From assembly GCF_024362345.1 (NCBI RefSeq), contig NZ_CP101505.1, positions 764,001 through 828,000 of the forward strand: DNA of 64,000 nucleotides. The letters are read 5' to 3'. How positions within the stretch are numbered: position 1 is the first letter of the stretch; every line of letters begins with the position of its first letter. The notes beneath the pieces were generated by a model. The model had not been told where the DNA came from. It saw only the letters and a program-made list of their open reading frames with translations, and ran no database searches. The translations under genes and the position numbers were made by a program. This stretch comes from Polaribacter dokdonensis (GTDB lineage Bacteria > Bacteroidota > Bacteroidia > Flavobacteriales > Flavobacteriaceae). Below are positions 56,213 to 64,000 of this stretch, piece by piece.

Positions 56213-56995
56213 CTACACTGTTATTTTTAAGCCATCAAAGGCAAGAAAAACGTTTTCAGGTAAATTTTTAGAGACCTCCTCATGAAAACCTAACTTATGG
56301 CTAATATGTGTAAAATAAGTTGTTTTTGGTTTTATTTCTGCTACAAAATCAAGCGCTTCCTGTAGGTTAAAATGGGTTGGATGTTCTTCTATTCGTAAAG
56401 CATTTACAACCAAAACATCTAAATCTTGTAGTTTCTTCCTTTCTTCTTCTTCCACAAATTTTACATCTGTTAAGTAGGCAAAATCTTCAATTCTATATGA
56501 GGTTACAGGTAATTTACCATGCATAACTTCTATTGGAGTTATGGTTACACCTTCTATAAAAAAATCGTCTTTATCAACAATATTTGGCTGTACACTTGGT
56601 GCTCCTGGATACCTGTTTTCTTTGCTAAAAATATATTGAAAACGCTGCTCTAAACTCTGTAAAGTTCTTGCATTTAAATAAATGGGCATCTCCCCTATTT
56701 TGTAGCAATAAGGCCTTAAATCATCTAAACCAGCTGTATGATCTGCATGTTCGTGTGTAAATAAAACTCCGTTTACCAATTGTACATCTTCACGAATCAT
56801 TTGTTGCCTAAAATCTGGCCCACAATCAATTACATAAGACACATCATCCCAAGAAATTAAAACAGAAGAACGCAAGCGTTTATCTTTTATATCATCAGAT
56901 AAACAAACAGGATCTTTACTAGCAATCATAGGTATACCTTGTGAAGTACCTGTACCAAGAAAAGTTATTTCTAGTTGTTTTTTAGCTTTTTTCAT
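56213..56995 (-). CDS. Metallo-beta-lactamase fold hydrolase (PhnP-like)
   Basis: About 260 residues. The metal motif THEHADHTAGLDDL (HxHxDH) and the later HGKLP (metal His) and THISHKLGF (His) give a complete dinuclear site. It starts ITFLGTGTSQGIPM, typical of PhnP/tRNase Z-type MBL enzymes, which cleave phosphodiesters. A cyclic phosphodiesterase role is plausible; substrate unknown. I choose ATG 56995; TTG 57004 is an alternative. It lies upstream of the GTPase operon on the same strand, 109 bases away. Confidence 0.85.
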   Translation of the reverse strand: MKKAKKQLEITFLGTGTSQGIPMIASKDPVCLSDDIKDKRLRSSVLISWDDVSYVIDCGPDFRQQMIREDVQLVNGVLFTHEHADHTAGLDDLRPYCYKIGEMPIYLNARTLQSLEQRFQYIFSKENRYPGAPSVQPNIVDKDDFFIEGVTITPIEVMHGKLPVTSYRIEDFAYLTDVKFVEEEERKKLQDLDVLVVNALRIEEHPTHFNLQEALDFVAEIKPKTTYFTHISHKLGFHEEVSKNLPENVFLAFDGLKITV

Positions 56996-57018
56996 TGCTA
57001 ACAAAAATAAGATAAAAA

Positions 57019-57050
57019 TTGACTGATAGCTATCTTATTTAGTACATTTG
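57019..57050 (+). promoter_or_regulatory. Bacteroidota-type promoter with internal palindrome
   Basis: TTG at 57019-57021, 21 bases, then TACATTTG at 57043-57050, an excellent -33/-7 pair. The palindrome GATAGCTATC (57025-57034) lies in the spacer. It drives the conserved unknown gene at 57075. Confidence 0.65.
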
Positions 57051-57074
57051 TTAAAGATTAAAACACACATTTAA

Positions 57075-58517
57075 ATGGCAATTTCTTTAAAGGGAGATCA
57101 AGAAATTAGTAGTGTACCAACTACTAAAAGTAAAGCATTAAGAATTAATTTAAACTCAGATATTTACGGAACTTTTGCAGAAATTGGTGCAGGTCAAGAA
57201 ACCGCTCGTAATTTCTTTAGATCTGGAGCTGCTTCTGGTACAATTGCAAAAGCAATGAGTGCTTATGATAAAGATTTCTCTGATGCAATTTATGGAGTTG
57301 AAAGTGACAATAGATATGTTACTGAATCTCGTTTAAAGAGAATGTTAGGTCATGAGATTAATTTAATGGAAGATAGACTTAGCAGACAAAAACACCCTGA
57401 TAAGTTATTTTTTAGTTACGCAAATACAGTAACTACTATAGATTTTGCCAGAAAATTTAAAGGTCATGGTTGGGTTGGTATTCGTTTTCAATTAGATCCT
57501 TTAGAGGATTATAATGAAATAGTTTTACACTTACGTTTTAAAGAAACAGATGCTCGATTGCAACAAGAAACACTTGGTGTTTTAGGTGTAAACTTAATTT
57601 ATGGTGCTTTTTATCTAAATGATAATCCTAAAGAATTGGTAAAATCGTTTTATCACAATTTAGGAAACCACCAGTTAGAAATTGATATGATTAATTTCTC
57701 TGGACCACGTTTTATGTATGTAGACAATAGGTTAATGAGTTTACAATTACTAAAAAACGGTATGACAAATGCAGTAATGTTTGGACCAGATGGAAATAAC
57801 TTACTTCCTGCTCAAGTGCTATACAAAAAGAATATTTTAGCTTTAAGAGGTAGCTTTAGACCTGTTACCAAAGTAAATATGGATATGTATGAGCAATCTA
57901 AAAAGATGTTTTTACAAGAAAATAAAGTTGAGGAAAGCAAGACCCAAGTTATTTTCGAAATTACTTTAAGTAATCTTTCTGCAGAAGGTAAAATTAACGA
58001 AAGAGACTTTTTAGATAGAGCTGAGTTACTTTGTTCTTTAGGGCAAAATGTAATGATTACTAGCTTTCAACAATACTTTAAGTTGGTAGAATATTTCAGC
58101 GAGTTTACCAAAGAAAGAATGGCGCTTGCAATGGGTGTTTACAATTTAATTCAAATTTTTGATGAAAAATACTACAGAGATTTAAGTGGTGGTATTTTAG
58201 AAGCATTTGGTAAATTATTCTATAGAGATTTAAAGGTATACATGTATCCTTATCATGATCAAGAATCTGATGACTTCATTAATAGCGATAACTTAAAAGT
58301 TCATCCAAGAATGAAAGAACTGTATAAATTCTTTAAAAACAATGGCAAACTTTTAGATATTAAAGGATTCAATAAAGAGAATTTAGACATCTTTTCTAGA
58401 ACTGTTTTAAAAATGATTATGAATGGTGAAAAAGGCTGGGAAGCTATGTTACCTGAAGGAATTGCTGAAACAATCAAACAAAAAAGATTGTTTGGATACT
58501 CTAGAACCAGAAATTAA
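57075..58517 (+). CDS. Conserved protein of unknown function, about 480 residues
   Basis: A 480-residue protein with no signal peptide or membrane helix. The early part reads ALRINLNSDIYGTFAEIGAGQETARNFF, then SGTIAKAMSAYDKDFSDAIYG and LMEDRLSRQKHPDKLFFSYANTVTT. The central portion has DPLEDYNEIVLHLRFKE and GVLGVNLIYGAFY; the last third includes an acidic-aromatic segment (YHDQESDDF). I do not recognise a named domain, but the highly structured sequence and unbroken length show a real cytosolic protein. A good promoter precedes it. It stands alone, with the sigma factor gene 54 bases downstream. Confidence 0.75.
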   Translation: MAISLKGDQEISSVPTTKSKALRINLNSDIYGTFAEIGAGQETARNFFRSGAASGTIAKAMSAYDKDFSDAIYGVESDNRYVTESRLKRMLGHEINLMEDRLSRQKHPDKLFFSYANTVTTIDFARKFKGHGWVGIRFQLDPLEDYNEIVLHLRFKETDARLQQETLGVLGVNLIYGAFYLNDNPKELVKSFYHNLGNHQLEIDMINFSGPRFMYVDNRLMSLQLLKNGMTNAVMFGPDGNNLLPAQVLYKKNILALRGSFRPVTKVNMDMYEQSKKMFLQENKVEESKTQVIFEITLSNLSAEGKINERDFLDRAELLCSLGQNVMITSFQQYFKLVEYFSEFTKERMALAMGVYNLIQIFDEKYYRDLSGGILEAFGKLFYRDLKVYMYPYHDQESDDFINSDNLKVHPRMKELYKFFKNNGKLLDIKGFNKENLDIFSRTVLKMIMNGEKGWEAMLPEGIAETIKQKRLFGYSRTRN

Positions 58518-58571
58518 TTTTTTTTCATTAAACCTTTTCAGTAAATTTCTGTCTAATAGAAAAAGTATTTT

Positions 58572-59120
58572 TTGACAGAAGAACTTACATTAATAACAGA
58601 ATTACAAAATTCTAAGACCAAGGAAATTGCGTTTCGTAAGTTAATTACAACTTATAAAGAGCGTTTGTATTGGCATATTCGAAAAATTGTAGTTAGTCAT
58701 GATGATGCTGATGATGTTCTACAAAATACTTTTATAAAGATTTATAAAAATATAGATCGTTTTAATAGTGACAGTAAACTATACTCTTGGATGTATAGAA
58801 TTGCAACCAATGAATCTATCACTTTTATAAACAAAAGAGCTAAAGAACGAAATGTAGACATTACAGAATATCATCAATCTGTAGCCAGTACTTTACAAAG
58901 TGATGTTTTATTTGATGGTGATGAAATTCAGTTAATTCTGCAGCAAGCAATAGCCACTTTACCAGAAAAACAAAGACTAGTTTTTAACATGAAGTATTTT
59001 GATGAAATGAAATATGATGAAATTTCTCAAATCTTAGAAACTTCTGTTGGAGCGTTAAAATCGTCTTACTTTCATGCTGTAAAAAAGATAGAAAATTATA
59101 TTAAAACATCTACAAATTAA
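58572..59120 (+). CDS. ECF-type RNA polymerase sigma factor
   Basis: 182 residues with sigma-70 region 2 (about 24-90: RLYWHIRKIVVSHDDADDVLQNTFIKIYKNI, then SWMYRIATNESITFINKR) and region 4 (about 117-175: LPEKQRLVFNMKYFDEMKYDEISQIL, SVGALKSSYFHAVKKIE). Region 3 is missing, as in ECF sigmas. The start is TTG at 58572; no ATG fits. The next two genes encode a likely anti-sigma factor and a Spy-like sensor, so the three form one regulatory unit, with envelope stress as the likely signal. Confidence 0.92.
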   Translation: MTEELTLITELQNSKTKEIAFRKLITTYKERLYWHIRKIVVSHDDADDVLQNTFIKIYKNIDRFNSDSKLYSWMYRIATNESITFINKRAKERNVDITEYHQSVASTLQSDVLFDGDEIQLILQQAIATLPEKQRLVFNMKYFDEMKYDEISQILETSVGALKSSYFHAVKKIENYIKTSTN

Positions 59121-59151
59121 ACCTTTAGCAAAATTTAGTGTCTAAATAATA

Positions 59152-59694
59152 ATGGAAAACGAAATAAGAAATAGCGAAAATTTTATTAATAGTAAATTAA
59201 GGAATAAAAAACCTTTTTCTACTCCTGATAATTATTTTGATTCTTTAGAAGATAGGTTCTCTGCAAAATTAGCAGAAGATAAATTCTCTAAAGAAAATCC
59301 TTTTAAGGTTTCAGATACTTATTTTGAAAATTTAGAGGATGATATTTTTGCAAAAATTGTATCAGAAAAGAAAGAAGTAAAAGTTATTTCTTTAAAAGAT
59401 AGATTATTTAAAGTAATTCCTTTTGCAGCTGCAGCTTCTGTAGTTCTATTTTTAGGATTAAATACTTTTAATTTCAGTACAGAAAACACAGCTAGTTTAG
59501 ATAGCCTTTCTGATGATGATATAGAGTATTGGTTAGATTCTAATACATTACATACTTCAGACATTGCCTCTGTTTTAGAAGAAGACATTTTAGATGAAAA
59601 TGCTTTTTATTTTGCAGATATTGAAGATGAAAGTATAGAAGATTACATTAACACAGATGATAATAGTTATTTATTAAACGAATTAAAAGAATAA
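59152..59694 (+). CDS. Probable anti-sigma factor (single-pass membrane protein)
   Basis: 180 residues, very acidic. The N-terminal cytosolic part (about 1-80) contains two similar units, PFSTPDNYFDSLEDRF (about 21-36) and PFKVSDTYFENLED (about 46-59), followed by a basic stretch and one transmembrane helix (about 89-104, VIPFAAAASVVLFLGL). The C-terminal part (about 110-180) is acidic and probably periplasmic. Position right after an ECF sigma and before a Spy-like protein is typical for anti-sigma factors. The repeated N-terminal unit may be the sigma-binding part. No zinc-binding motif is visible. Confidence 0.65.
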   Translation: MENEIRNSENFINSKLRNKKPFSTPDNYFDSLEDRFSAKLAEDKFSKENPFKVSDTYFENLEDDIFAKIVSEKKEVKVISLKDRLFKVIPFAAAASVVLFLGLNTFNFSTENTASLDSLSDDDIEYWLDSNTLHTSDIASVLEEDILDENAFYFADIEDESIEDYINTDDNSYLLNELKE

Positions 59695-59696
59695 AG

Positions 59697-60149
59697 ATGA
59701 AGAAATTTTTAACCTTAATGTGCCTAAGCATATTTTTTAGTTGGTCTTTGTCTGCGCAAAAACCTAGTGAAAGCAGAGAAAAAATAAAGGCTTTAAAAAT
59801 AGCATATTTAACAGAGCAATTAAATTTAACGCCACAAGAAGCAGAGAAATTTTGGCCCATATACAATGCACATGATGAAGAGCATAATTCTTTGCGTTAT
59901 AAAACTAGATTAGCTTACAAAAAAGCAATTGAGCAAAATAAGAGTGTAGATAATATTTCTGAAAAAGAAGCTCAGAAAATAATACTACTTAAACTAGAAA
60001 CAGATAAAAAAATATACGAATCTCAAAGCAAATTCATTGCTAAGATTAAGAAAGTTTTAAGCTATAAAAAGATTATGAAGTTACAAGTTGCTGAAATGGA
60101 GTTTGGCCGAAAATTAATGAGGAAATACAAACGTAAACGTAAAGAATAA
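59697..60149 (+). CDS. Spy/CpxP-like periplasmic protein
   Basis: 150 residues with a signal peptide (about 1-20, ending LSAQ). The mature part is helical and carries LTEQLNLTPQEAEKFWPIYNAHDEEH, close to the LTxxQ-type motif of Spy/CpxP/CnrX-like sensors. The C-terminus is strongly basic (RKYKRKRKE). It starts 2 bases after the anti-sigma stop. In related operons such proteins sense misfolded protein or metal and control the sigma factor. A strong terminator follows. Confidence 0.8.
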   Translation: MKKFLTLMCLSIFFSWSLSAQKPSESREKIKALKIAYLTEQLNLTPQEAEKFWPIYNAHDEEHNSLRYKTRLAYKKAIEQNKSVDNISEKEAQKIILLKLETDKKIYESQSKFIAKIKKVLSYKKIMKLQVAEMEFGRKLMRKYKRKRKE

Positions 60150-60155
60150 AGTCAT

Positions 60156-60187
60156 AAAAAAAGGAAGCAAATTTGCTTCCTTTTTTT
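60156..60187. terminator. Bidirectional hairpin terminator
   Basis: An almost fully symmetric dyad of 16 bp (A-run, GGAAGCAAA and its complement, T-run) with a minimal loop. It ends the sigma operon and serves the opposing small gene. Confidence 0.85.
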
Positions 60188-60188
60188 T

Positions 60189-60383
60189 CTATGCTATAAG
60201 AGGTAAACAATAGTTTAACTCAGGTTTATTTGCTGTAAAGTGTTTTAACCATATAGAAAGCTCTTTAATTTCGTATGGCAATAACCTTTTTAAAGATTTT
60301 TCCAACTCTTTACAAAACAACTCTGAATTAAAACTTACCTTCATTAAAATAGTTTTAGTGTATTCAAACATTGCTCTGGCCAT
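60189..60383 (-). CDS. Small conserved protein, 64 residues
   Basis: 64 residues, mostly helical: MARAMFEYTKTILMKVSFNSELFCKELEKSLKRLLPYEI is cut here for brevity only in part; the key points are FEYTKTIL near the N-terminus, SFNSELFCKELEK in the middle and LLPYEIKELSIW towards the C-terminus. The pattern looks like a conserved cytosolic flavobacterial protein. It has an ATG, a terminator behind it and no overlap with other genes. No function known. Confidence 0.65.
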   Translation of the reverse strand: MARAMFEYTKTILMKVSFNSELFCKELEKSLKRLLPYEIKELSIWLKHFTANKPELNYCLPLIA

Positions 60384-60452
60384 AAGTAAAAAATTTTAAC
60401 AGTTATAAAACGATTATTATTAAACTTTATTGTTATCAAATTTAAATAAAAA

Positions 60453-60476
60453 ACCAACATTTTTAAAAATGTTGGT
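60453..60476 (-). terminator. Hairpin terminator
   Basis: A perfect 12-bp dyad (ACCAACATTTTT with its complement) with no unpaired base in the centre and a T run on the minus-strand side. It is downstream of the 86-residue protein gene. Confidence 0.75.
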
Positions 60477-60504
60477 CTTAAAATTTTACTTAAAAAATGT
60501 TAAT

Positions 60505-60765
60505 TTAAATAGTATTAATCTTTTCAACTAATGCTCTTGCCTTAGTTTCTAATTCTTGATTAATCTCTTTGTAGTGTTTTTTATTATTTTCTACATTTTT
60601 AGCGTGAACCTTTGCAATTAAAGCATCGAAAGTTTCAATTGCTTCATCTATAATTTCATCACCTTTTTTAGGTTCGTTTTTTAATGTTGATACGTCTAAT
60701 GCATACTCAATAACATCTCCTAAAACGTAATTAATATCTTTCTTTAAGTTTTTTATACTTGCCAT
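60505..60765 (-). CDS. Small helical protein of unknown function
   Basis: 86 residues, no signal peptide, no membrane helix. The sequence is helical and charged throughout: ASIKNLKKDINYVLGDVIEYAL at the start is a hydrophobic-charged helix, later KGDEIIDEAIETFDALIAKVHAKN. It may be a small dimeric or coiled-coil protein. It has a good ATG and its own terminator. It lies 24 bases downstream of the CatA-like gene, so co-transcription with that operon is possible. Confidence 0.65.
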   Translation of the reverse strand: MASIKNLKKDINYVLGDVIEYALDVSTLKNEPKKGDEIIDEAIETFDALIAKVHAKNVENNKKHYKEINQELETKARALVEKINTI

Positions 60766-60789
60766 TACTTATAAATTTAAAGTGCAAAT

Positions 60790-61416
60790 TTAGGTGTTTT
60801 TATCTAATTGGCTTTGATATTCTTCAAAAAATAAACCAAGATGATAACCATCTACTAATGCATGATTTACTGTGACTGCCACAGGCATTTTTAATTTATT
60901 GTGCTCTATAAATGTTTTTCCGAAAGCAAGTTTGGGAATACTATCATCTTTTTGACCAGAAACTGGCTCTTTATGACTTGTAAAAGAAAACCAAGGCAAA
61001 GCAGAACAATACATACAATCGTCTGAATTTATTGGTGGAAATAAATCTGTAGAATTTAAAATACGATGCTTCTCTTTTTGAAAATTATCATTAAATATTT
61101 TAAAATCCTTATGATATTTTACAAATGAAAATCCAAAGGTATTATCTGGTCTTGCAATTGTTGCAGAAGCATGAATTACATCATATATCGCAATTTTATC
61201 ATCATGAATTCTATATTTAAAGTTTTCTATAGTATTTAAAGCTGCTAAACATGCATGTAAGTACACCACAAAGAAAGCACAATTTTCCTCTTTTGCTTTA
61301 TTATAAGCGTTGGTAACATCTACATTAACTGTAACTGCAAAAGAAGGATTTACTAAACTTTTAAAATGATTGAAGTGTTGCTTTCTATTCCAACTCTCAA
61401 TATCTAAATACTTCAT
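60790..61416 (-). CDS. CatA-like acyltransferase (chloramphenicol acetyltransferase fold)
   Basis: 208 residues with the CAT fold: N-terminal WNRKQHFNHFK and the catalytic motif VNHALVDGYH (His185, Asp189 in HxxxDG). The length matches trimeric type A CATs. The fold is shared by chloramphenicol O-acetyltransferase and related enzymes of unknown substrate; chromosomal copies in Bacteroidota need not give resistance. Its start overlaps the HAD gene stop by four bases (ATGA), so it is the third gene of the kdsB operon. Confidence 0.82.
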   Translation of the reverse strand: MKYLDIESWNRKQHFNHFKSLVNPSFAVTVNVDVTNAYNKAKEENCAFFVVYLHACLAALNTIENFKYRIHDDKIAIYDVIHASATIARPDNTFGFSFVKYHKDFKIFNDNFQKEKHRILNSTDLFPPINSDDCMYCSALPWFSFTSHKEPVSGQKDDSIPKLAFGKTFIEHNKLKMPVAVTVNHALVDGYHLGLFFEEYQSQLDKNT

Positions 61417-62105
61417 AAAATAGCTGGTAATTCTTTTATACTGGCTAAGGTTTTATAGTCTTCGTTCTGTTTTTCTTGTTCAGTAACTTCTTCATGCATC
61501 CAAGTTGTATGAAATGGAATATGAATAGCAGAAGCACCTATTTTAATCAAAGGAAGCACATCAGACTTTAAAGAGTTACCTATCATTAATAATTCTGATG
61601 GATTTATATCTAAGTGTTTTATTAGTTTCTGATAATCTTTTTCTTTCTTATCACTCATTACCTCTATGTGATGAAAATACTTTAAAAGATTAGACTTTTC
61701 TAGTTTTCTTTCTTGATCTAATAAATCTCCTTTTGTGGCTACAATGAGTTTGTATTTGCCTTGTAGAGCTTGTAAAACCTCTTCAATACCTTCTAAAAGC
61801 TCAATAGGTTTTTCTAACATTTCTTTACCTATTTCTAAAATAGCTTCAATAGTTTTGGGTTTAATATTGTAGTTAGATAGTTCTAAGGCACACTCTATCA
61901 TAGACAATACAAAACCTTTAATTCCATAACCATAGAAATGTAAGTTTTCAATTTCTTTTTTAAATAACTCTTGGTCTATTTTATTCTTGGTTTCGTACTT
62001 AGAAAGTAATTTAGCAAAGGCTACCTCAGCATCTCTAAAATAAGTTTCATTAACCCATAAAGTATCATCTGCATCAAAAGCAATTACTTTGATTTTATTA
62101 TTCAT
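61413..62105 (-). CDS. HAD superfamily hydrolase
   Basis: 230 residues of the haloacid dehalogenase phosphatase family. Motif I is FDADDTLW (Asp11, Asp13), motif II Thr in VATKGD, motif III Lys in DYQKLIKHL, motif [10 protein letters not shown] (Asp). A helical cap lies between motifs I and II (about 20-100). The substrate is unknown; YjjG-like nucleotidase is one option. It overlaps kdsB by eight bases and CatA by four, so it is translationally coupled to both. Confidence 0.86.
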   Translation of the reverse strand: MNNKIKVIAFDADDTLWVNETYFRDAEVAFAKLLSKYETKNKIDQELFKKEIENLHFYGYGIKGFVLSMIECALELSNYNIKPKTIEAILEIGKEMLEKPIELLEGIEEVLQALQGKYKLIVATKGDLLDQERKLEKSNLLKYFHHIEVMSDKKEKDYQKLIKHLDINPSELLMIGNSLKSDVLPLIKIGASAIHIPFHTTWMHEEVTEQEKQNEDYKTLASIKELPAIL

Positions 62106-62835
62106 TGTCTTTTAGAATATTAATTGCTTTTTCCAAATCTTCTGGTGTATCTATACCTATTGATTCTACTGTTGTTTCTACCATTTTTATCTTTTTACCA
62201 ATTTCTTGATAACGAATGGCCTCTATTTTCTCAGCAGCTTCTAAGGGTGTAATTGGTGTATTATAAAAATCGATTAAGGCTTGTTTTCGAAATGCGTAAA
62301 CACCTTTATGTTTGTAGTACTTTACATCAACTTCTTTATCTCTATGAAAAGGAATAACACTTCTAGAAAAATAGATAGCCATATTATTAACATCTGTTAT
62401 TACCTTTACATTGTTAGGGTTTTCTATTTCTTCAATAGCTGTCATTTGTACTTTTAATGAAGCTAAATCTACAGCATGCACTTTATCATCTTTAAAAACC
62501 TGTATCAATTTGGTTAAAGATTCTGTATCTATAAAGGGCTCATCTCCTTGTACATTTACAACAACATCTACTTCTAAATTTTCTACAGCCTCAGCAATTC
62601 TATCAGAACCACATTCGTGTTCTTTTTTACTCATTATTGCTTTACCATTGGCATCAACAATAGTTTTGTAAATAACATCTGAATCTGTAACTACATAGAC
62701 CTCATCAAATAAATTGGTATTTAAAGCAGCTTCATAGGTTCTTAAAATTACAGGTTTACCTCCTAAAATCTTCATCAACTTCCCTGGAAAACGAGATGCT
62801 TTATAACGTGCAGGAATCATTGCAATTGTATTCAT
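62098..62835 (-). CDS. kdsB: 3-deoxy-manno-octulosonate cytidylyltransferase
   Basis: Makes CMP-Kdo from Kdo and CTP, the activated sugar for lipid A-Kdo (LPS inner core) synthesis. 245 residues, the usual size. Motifs: [15 protein letters not shown] (CTP-binding, Arg and Lys), [12 protein letters not shown] (metal Asp) and DTPEDLEKA near the end. A start at ATG 62835 with no alternative. It is first in an operon with the HAD hydrolase and CatA-like acyltransferase; the HAD protein is not obviously KdsC. Confidence 0.96.
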   Translation of the reverse strand: MNTIAMIPARYKASRFPGKLMKILGGKPVILRTYEAALNTNLFDEVYVVTDSDVIYKTIVDANGKAIMSKKEHECGSDRIAEAVENLEVDVVVNVQGDEPFIDTESLTKLIQVFKDDKVHAVDLASLKVQMTAIEEIENPNNVKVITDVNNMAIYFSRSVIPFHRDKEVDVKYYKHKGVYAFRKQALIDFYNTPITPLEAAEKIEAIRYQEIGKKIKMVETTVESIGIDTPEDLEKAINILKDNE

Positions 62836-62920
62836 AGTCTACTTATAAAATATCATCAAAGATAATATTAAAATGGATAGCGTTAATTTTCAGCTTCGAA
62901 TATTTATAATTTTGAGATGA

Positions 62921-63109
<189 letters not shown>

Positions 63110-63257
63110 TATATCATATTACATAAATATAAAAGTCTAAATTAATTTTTAGGCTTTTTTTGTTTTGATAAAAATCATGTCTCTATTCACAAATGTTAAA
63201 ATTCAATATAAATAACGATTAACTATTTACTATATATTTTAAAGCTCCTTTTTTATG

Positions 63258-63265
63258 TATTTTTG
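63258..63265 (+). promoter_or_regulatory. Candidate -7 box
   Basis: TATTTTTG matches TAnnTTTG and lies 26 bases before the GTG at 63292. No -33 TTG is seen at the usual distance. Confidence 0.4.
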
Positions 63266-63291
63266 TATTATTCAATTTATTGGGGAGTAAA

Positions 63292-64000
63292 GTGAAAAAG
63301 CTTAAATTTCTTATTGTAATTATTCTATTTTTCTGCATCAATACTTTTGGTTCAGAAAGAACTTTATACGTTGATAATTTTAGTAATATTTTAGGTAATC
63401 CTGGTAAAGAAAATAAACTACTACTGTTTGCAAAACGCAATAATTTTAAAACATTAATACTATATCAATTAAACAAAGTTGATAAGCGTTGGTCTTTAAC
63501 AGATGCTTCTAAGAACACCATTCTTGCAGACTTTATATCTAAAGCTAAAACAAAATACAGCATACAAAATGTTGGAGCTTCAGGAGAAAGCGCAACTTTT
63601 TTCACAAATAGAATAGACCCCTATAACAATACCAGAAAGAACAGCGATGAAAAGTTCGATGTTTATAATTTAGAGTATGAATATTGGTCTAAAAACGCCT
63701 CTAGTGATGATGGTTATTATTGTGAAAACTATTTAAGAGACAATAATTTATCTTGTACAAGAGCAGGTTCTTTTCAATATTTTGTAAATAATTTAAAAGA
63801 ATTGAATGCATTATCATCTAAAAATAAGCATAATATTAAGATTGAAGCTTATTTAGCCTATTTCTCTAAAGAAGAAATGAAAGTTATTAATGAACTGTGT
63901 GATAGAGTAATTATTCATGCTTATGGTAAAAACCCTAAAACTGCTATAAATTCTGCTACAAAAAGCTTAAAATTAATAATGAACCTAAATAGTAGTATTA
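63292..64000 (+). CDS. Exported protein of unknown function (3' end outside window)
   Basis: An open frame starting at GTG 63292 (or TTG 63280; preceded by TTGGGGAGTAAA) and running unbroken to the window end, so only the first 236 residues are seen. There is a signal peptide (KKLKFLIVIILFFCINTFGS), then a soluble region with NILGNPGKENKLLLFAKRNN, then KNASSDDGYYCENYL and DNNLSCTRAGSF (two Cys that could form a disulfide). The strand-helix alternation (NFKTLILYQL, EAYLAYFSKEE, CDRVIIHAYG) suggests a TIM-barrel-like domain. No family is recognised and no sorting tail can be judged because the 3' end is missing. Confidence 0.7.
   Translation, partial: MKKLKFLIVIILFFCINTFGSERTLYVDNFSNILGNPGKENKLLLFAKRNNFKTLILYQLNKVDKRWSLTDASKNTILADFISKAKTKYSIQNVGASGESATFFTNRIDPYNNTRKNSDEKFDVYNLEYEYWSKNASSDDGYYCENYLRDNNLSCTRAGSFQYFVNNLKELNALSSKNKHNIKIEAYLAYFSKEEMKVINELCDRVIIHAYGKNPKTAINSATKSLKLIMNLNSSI

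Noticed and set aside
60790..61416. Calling the CatA-like gene an antibiotic resistance gene
   Set aside because: The fold and HxxxDG site are present, but the gene is chromosomal, coupled to kdsB and a HAD phosphatase, and resembles the many CAT-fold proteins of unknown substrate.
63219..63440. Minus-strand 73-residue open frame
   Set aside because: It lies opposite the start of an exported protein with a clear signal peptide on the plus strand. No matching promoter.

Overview
The window is AT-rich (roughly 70% A+T by eye) and is chromosomal DNA of a Flavobacteriaceae-type Bacteroidota, probably a marine genus related to Polaribacter or Tenacibaculum. The evidence is: C-terminal type IX secretion (T9SS type A) sorting domains on several large exported proteins; lineage-typical families (DUF5916, GIN-domain lipoprotein, PspC/PadR cluster, BatA-like protein, DUF4870); the pdhA-E2 gene pair; and promoters of the Bacteroidota type (TTG, about 19-21 nt, then TAnnTTTG). 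I see no rRNA, tRNA, CRISPR array, insertion sequence or prophage. The genus is inference; no ribosomal gene is present to fix it.

Layout. 1-3170: end of an LTA-synthase-like sulfatase, membrane proteins (DUF2721, DUF1206), a VanX-type dipeptidase and an exported protein. 3300-5945: pyruvate dehydrogenase E1 alpha and dihydrolipoyl acetyltransferase. 6022-9325: serine hydrolase and RecG. 9636-15335: a 1899-residue surface protein with thrombospondin type 3 repeats, a choice-of-anchor A domain, a PKD domain and a T9SS tail. 15661-25544: rRNA methyltransferase, two secreted endonuclease I enzymes, a T9SS di-haem peroxidase and PurL. 25545-26640: a decayed AraC-type regulator and otherwise little. 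26641-32798: pentapeptide-like secreted protein, thioesterase-fold protein, a PadR-controlled envelope-stress operon (DUF4870, PadR, PspC, GIN lipoprotein) and a TlpA-like lipoprotein. 33231-45062: housekeeping genes (accA, transporter, LptF/G, tgt, RluF, AlkB-like, uvrB, sucC) and a DUF5916 protein. 45142-52899: LolD-like ATPase, CPBP protease, DUF2400, S10 carboxypeptidase, BatA-like protein, an apparently metal-less dihydroorotase homologue, a small membrane protein and an esterase. 52904-56103: a tight four-gene operon of a coiled-coil protein, a roadblock/longin-like protein, a Ras-like small GTPase and a cytosolic hybrid histidine kinase. 56213-60149: MBL hydrolase, a conserved unknown protein and an ECF sigma/anti-sigma/Spy-like triad. 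60189-64000: small unknown proteins, a CatA-like acyltransferase, a HAD phosphatase, KdsB, a 56-residue membrane protein and the start of an exported protein cut by the window end.

The most system-like region is 52904-56103. A small GTPase sits beside a protein that could be its roadblock-type regulator and beside a soluble two-component hybrid kinase, which suggests a spatial or polarity switch that feeds a phosphorelay. Other points worth attention are the dihydroorotase homologue and the tRNA-guanine transglycosylase, which both lack canonical metal ligands, and a palindrome laid over the -33 element of the PadR operon promoter. Several genes (recG, lptF, rluF-like, the hybrid kinase, the ECF sigma factor) appear to start at TTG.
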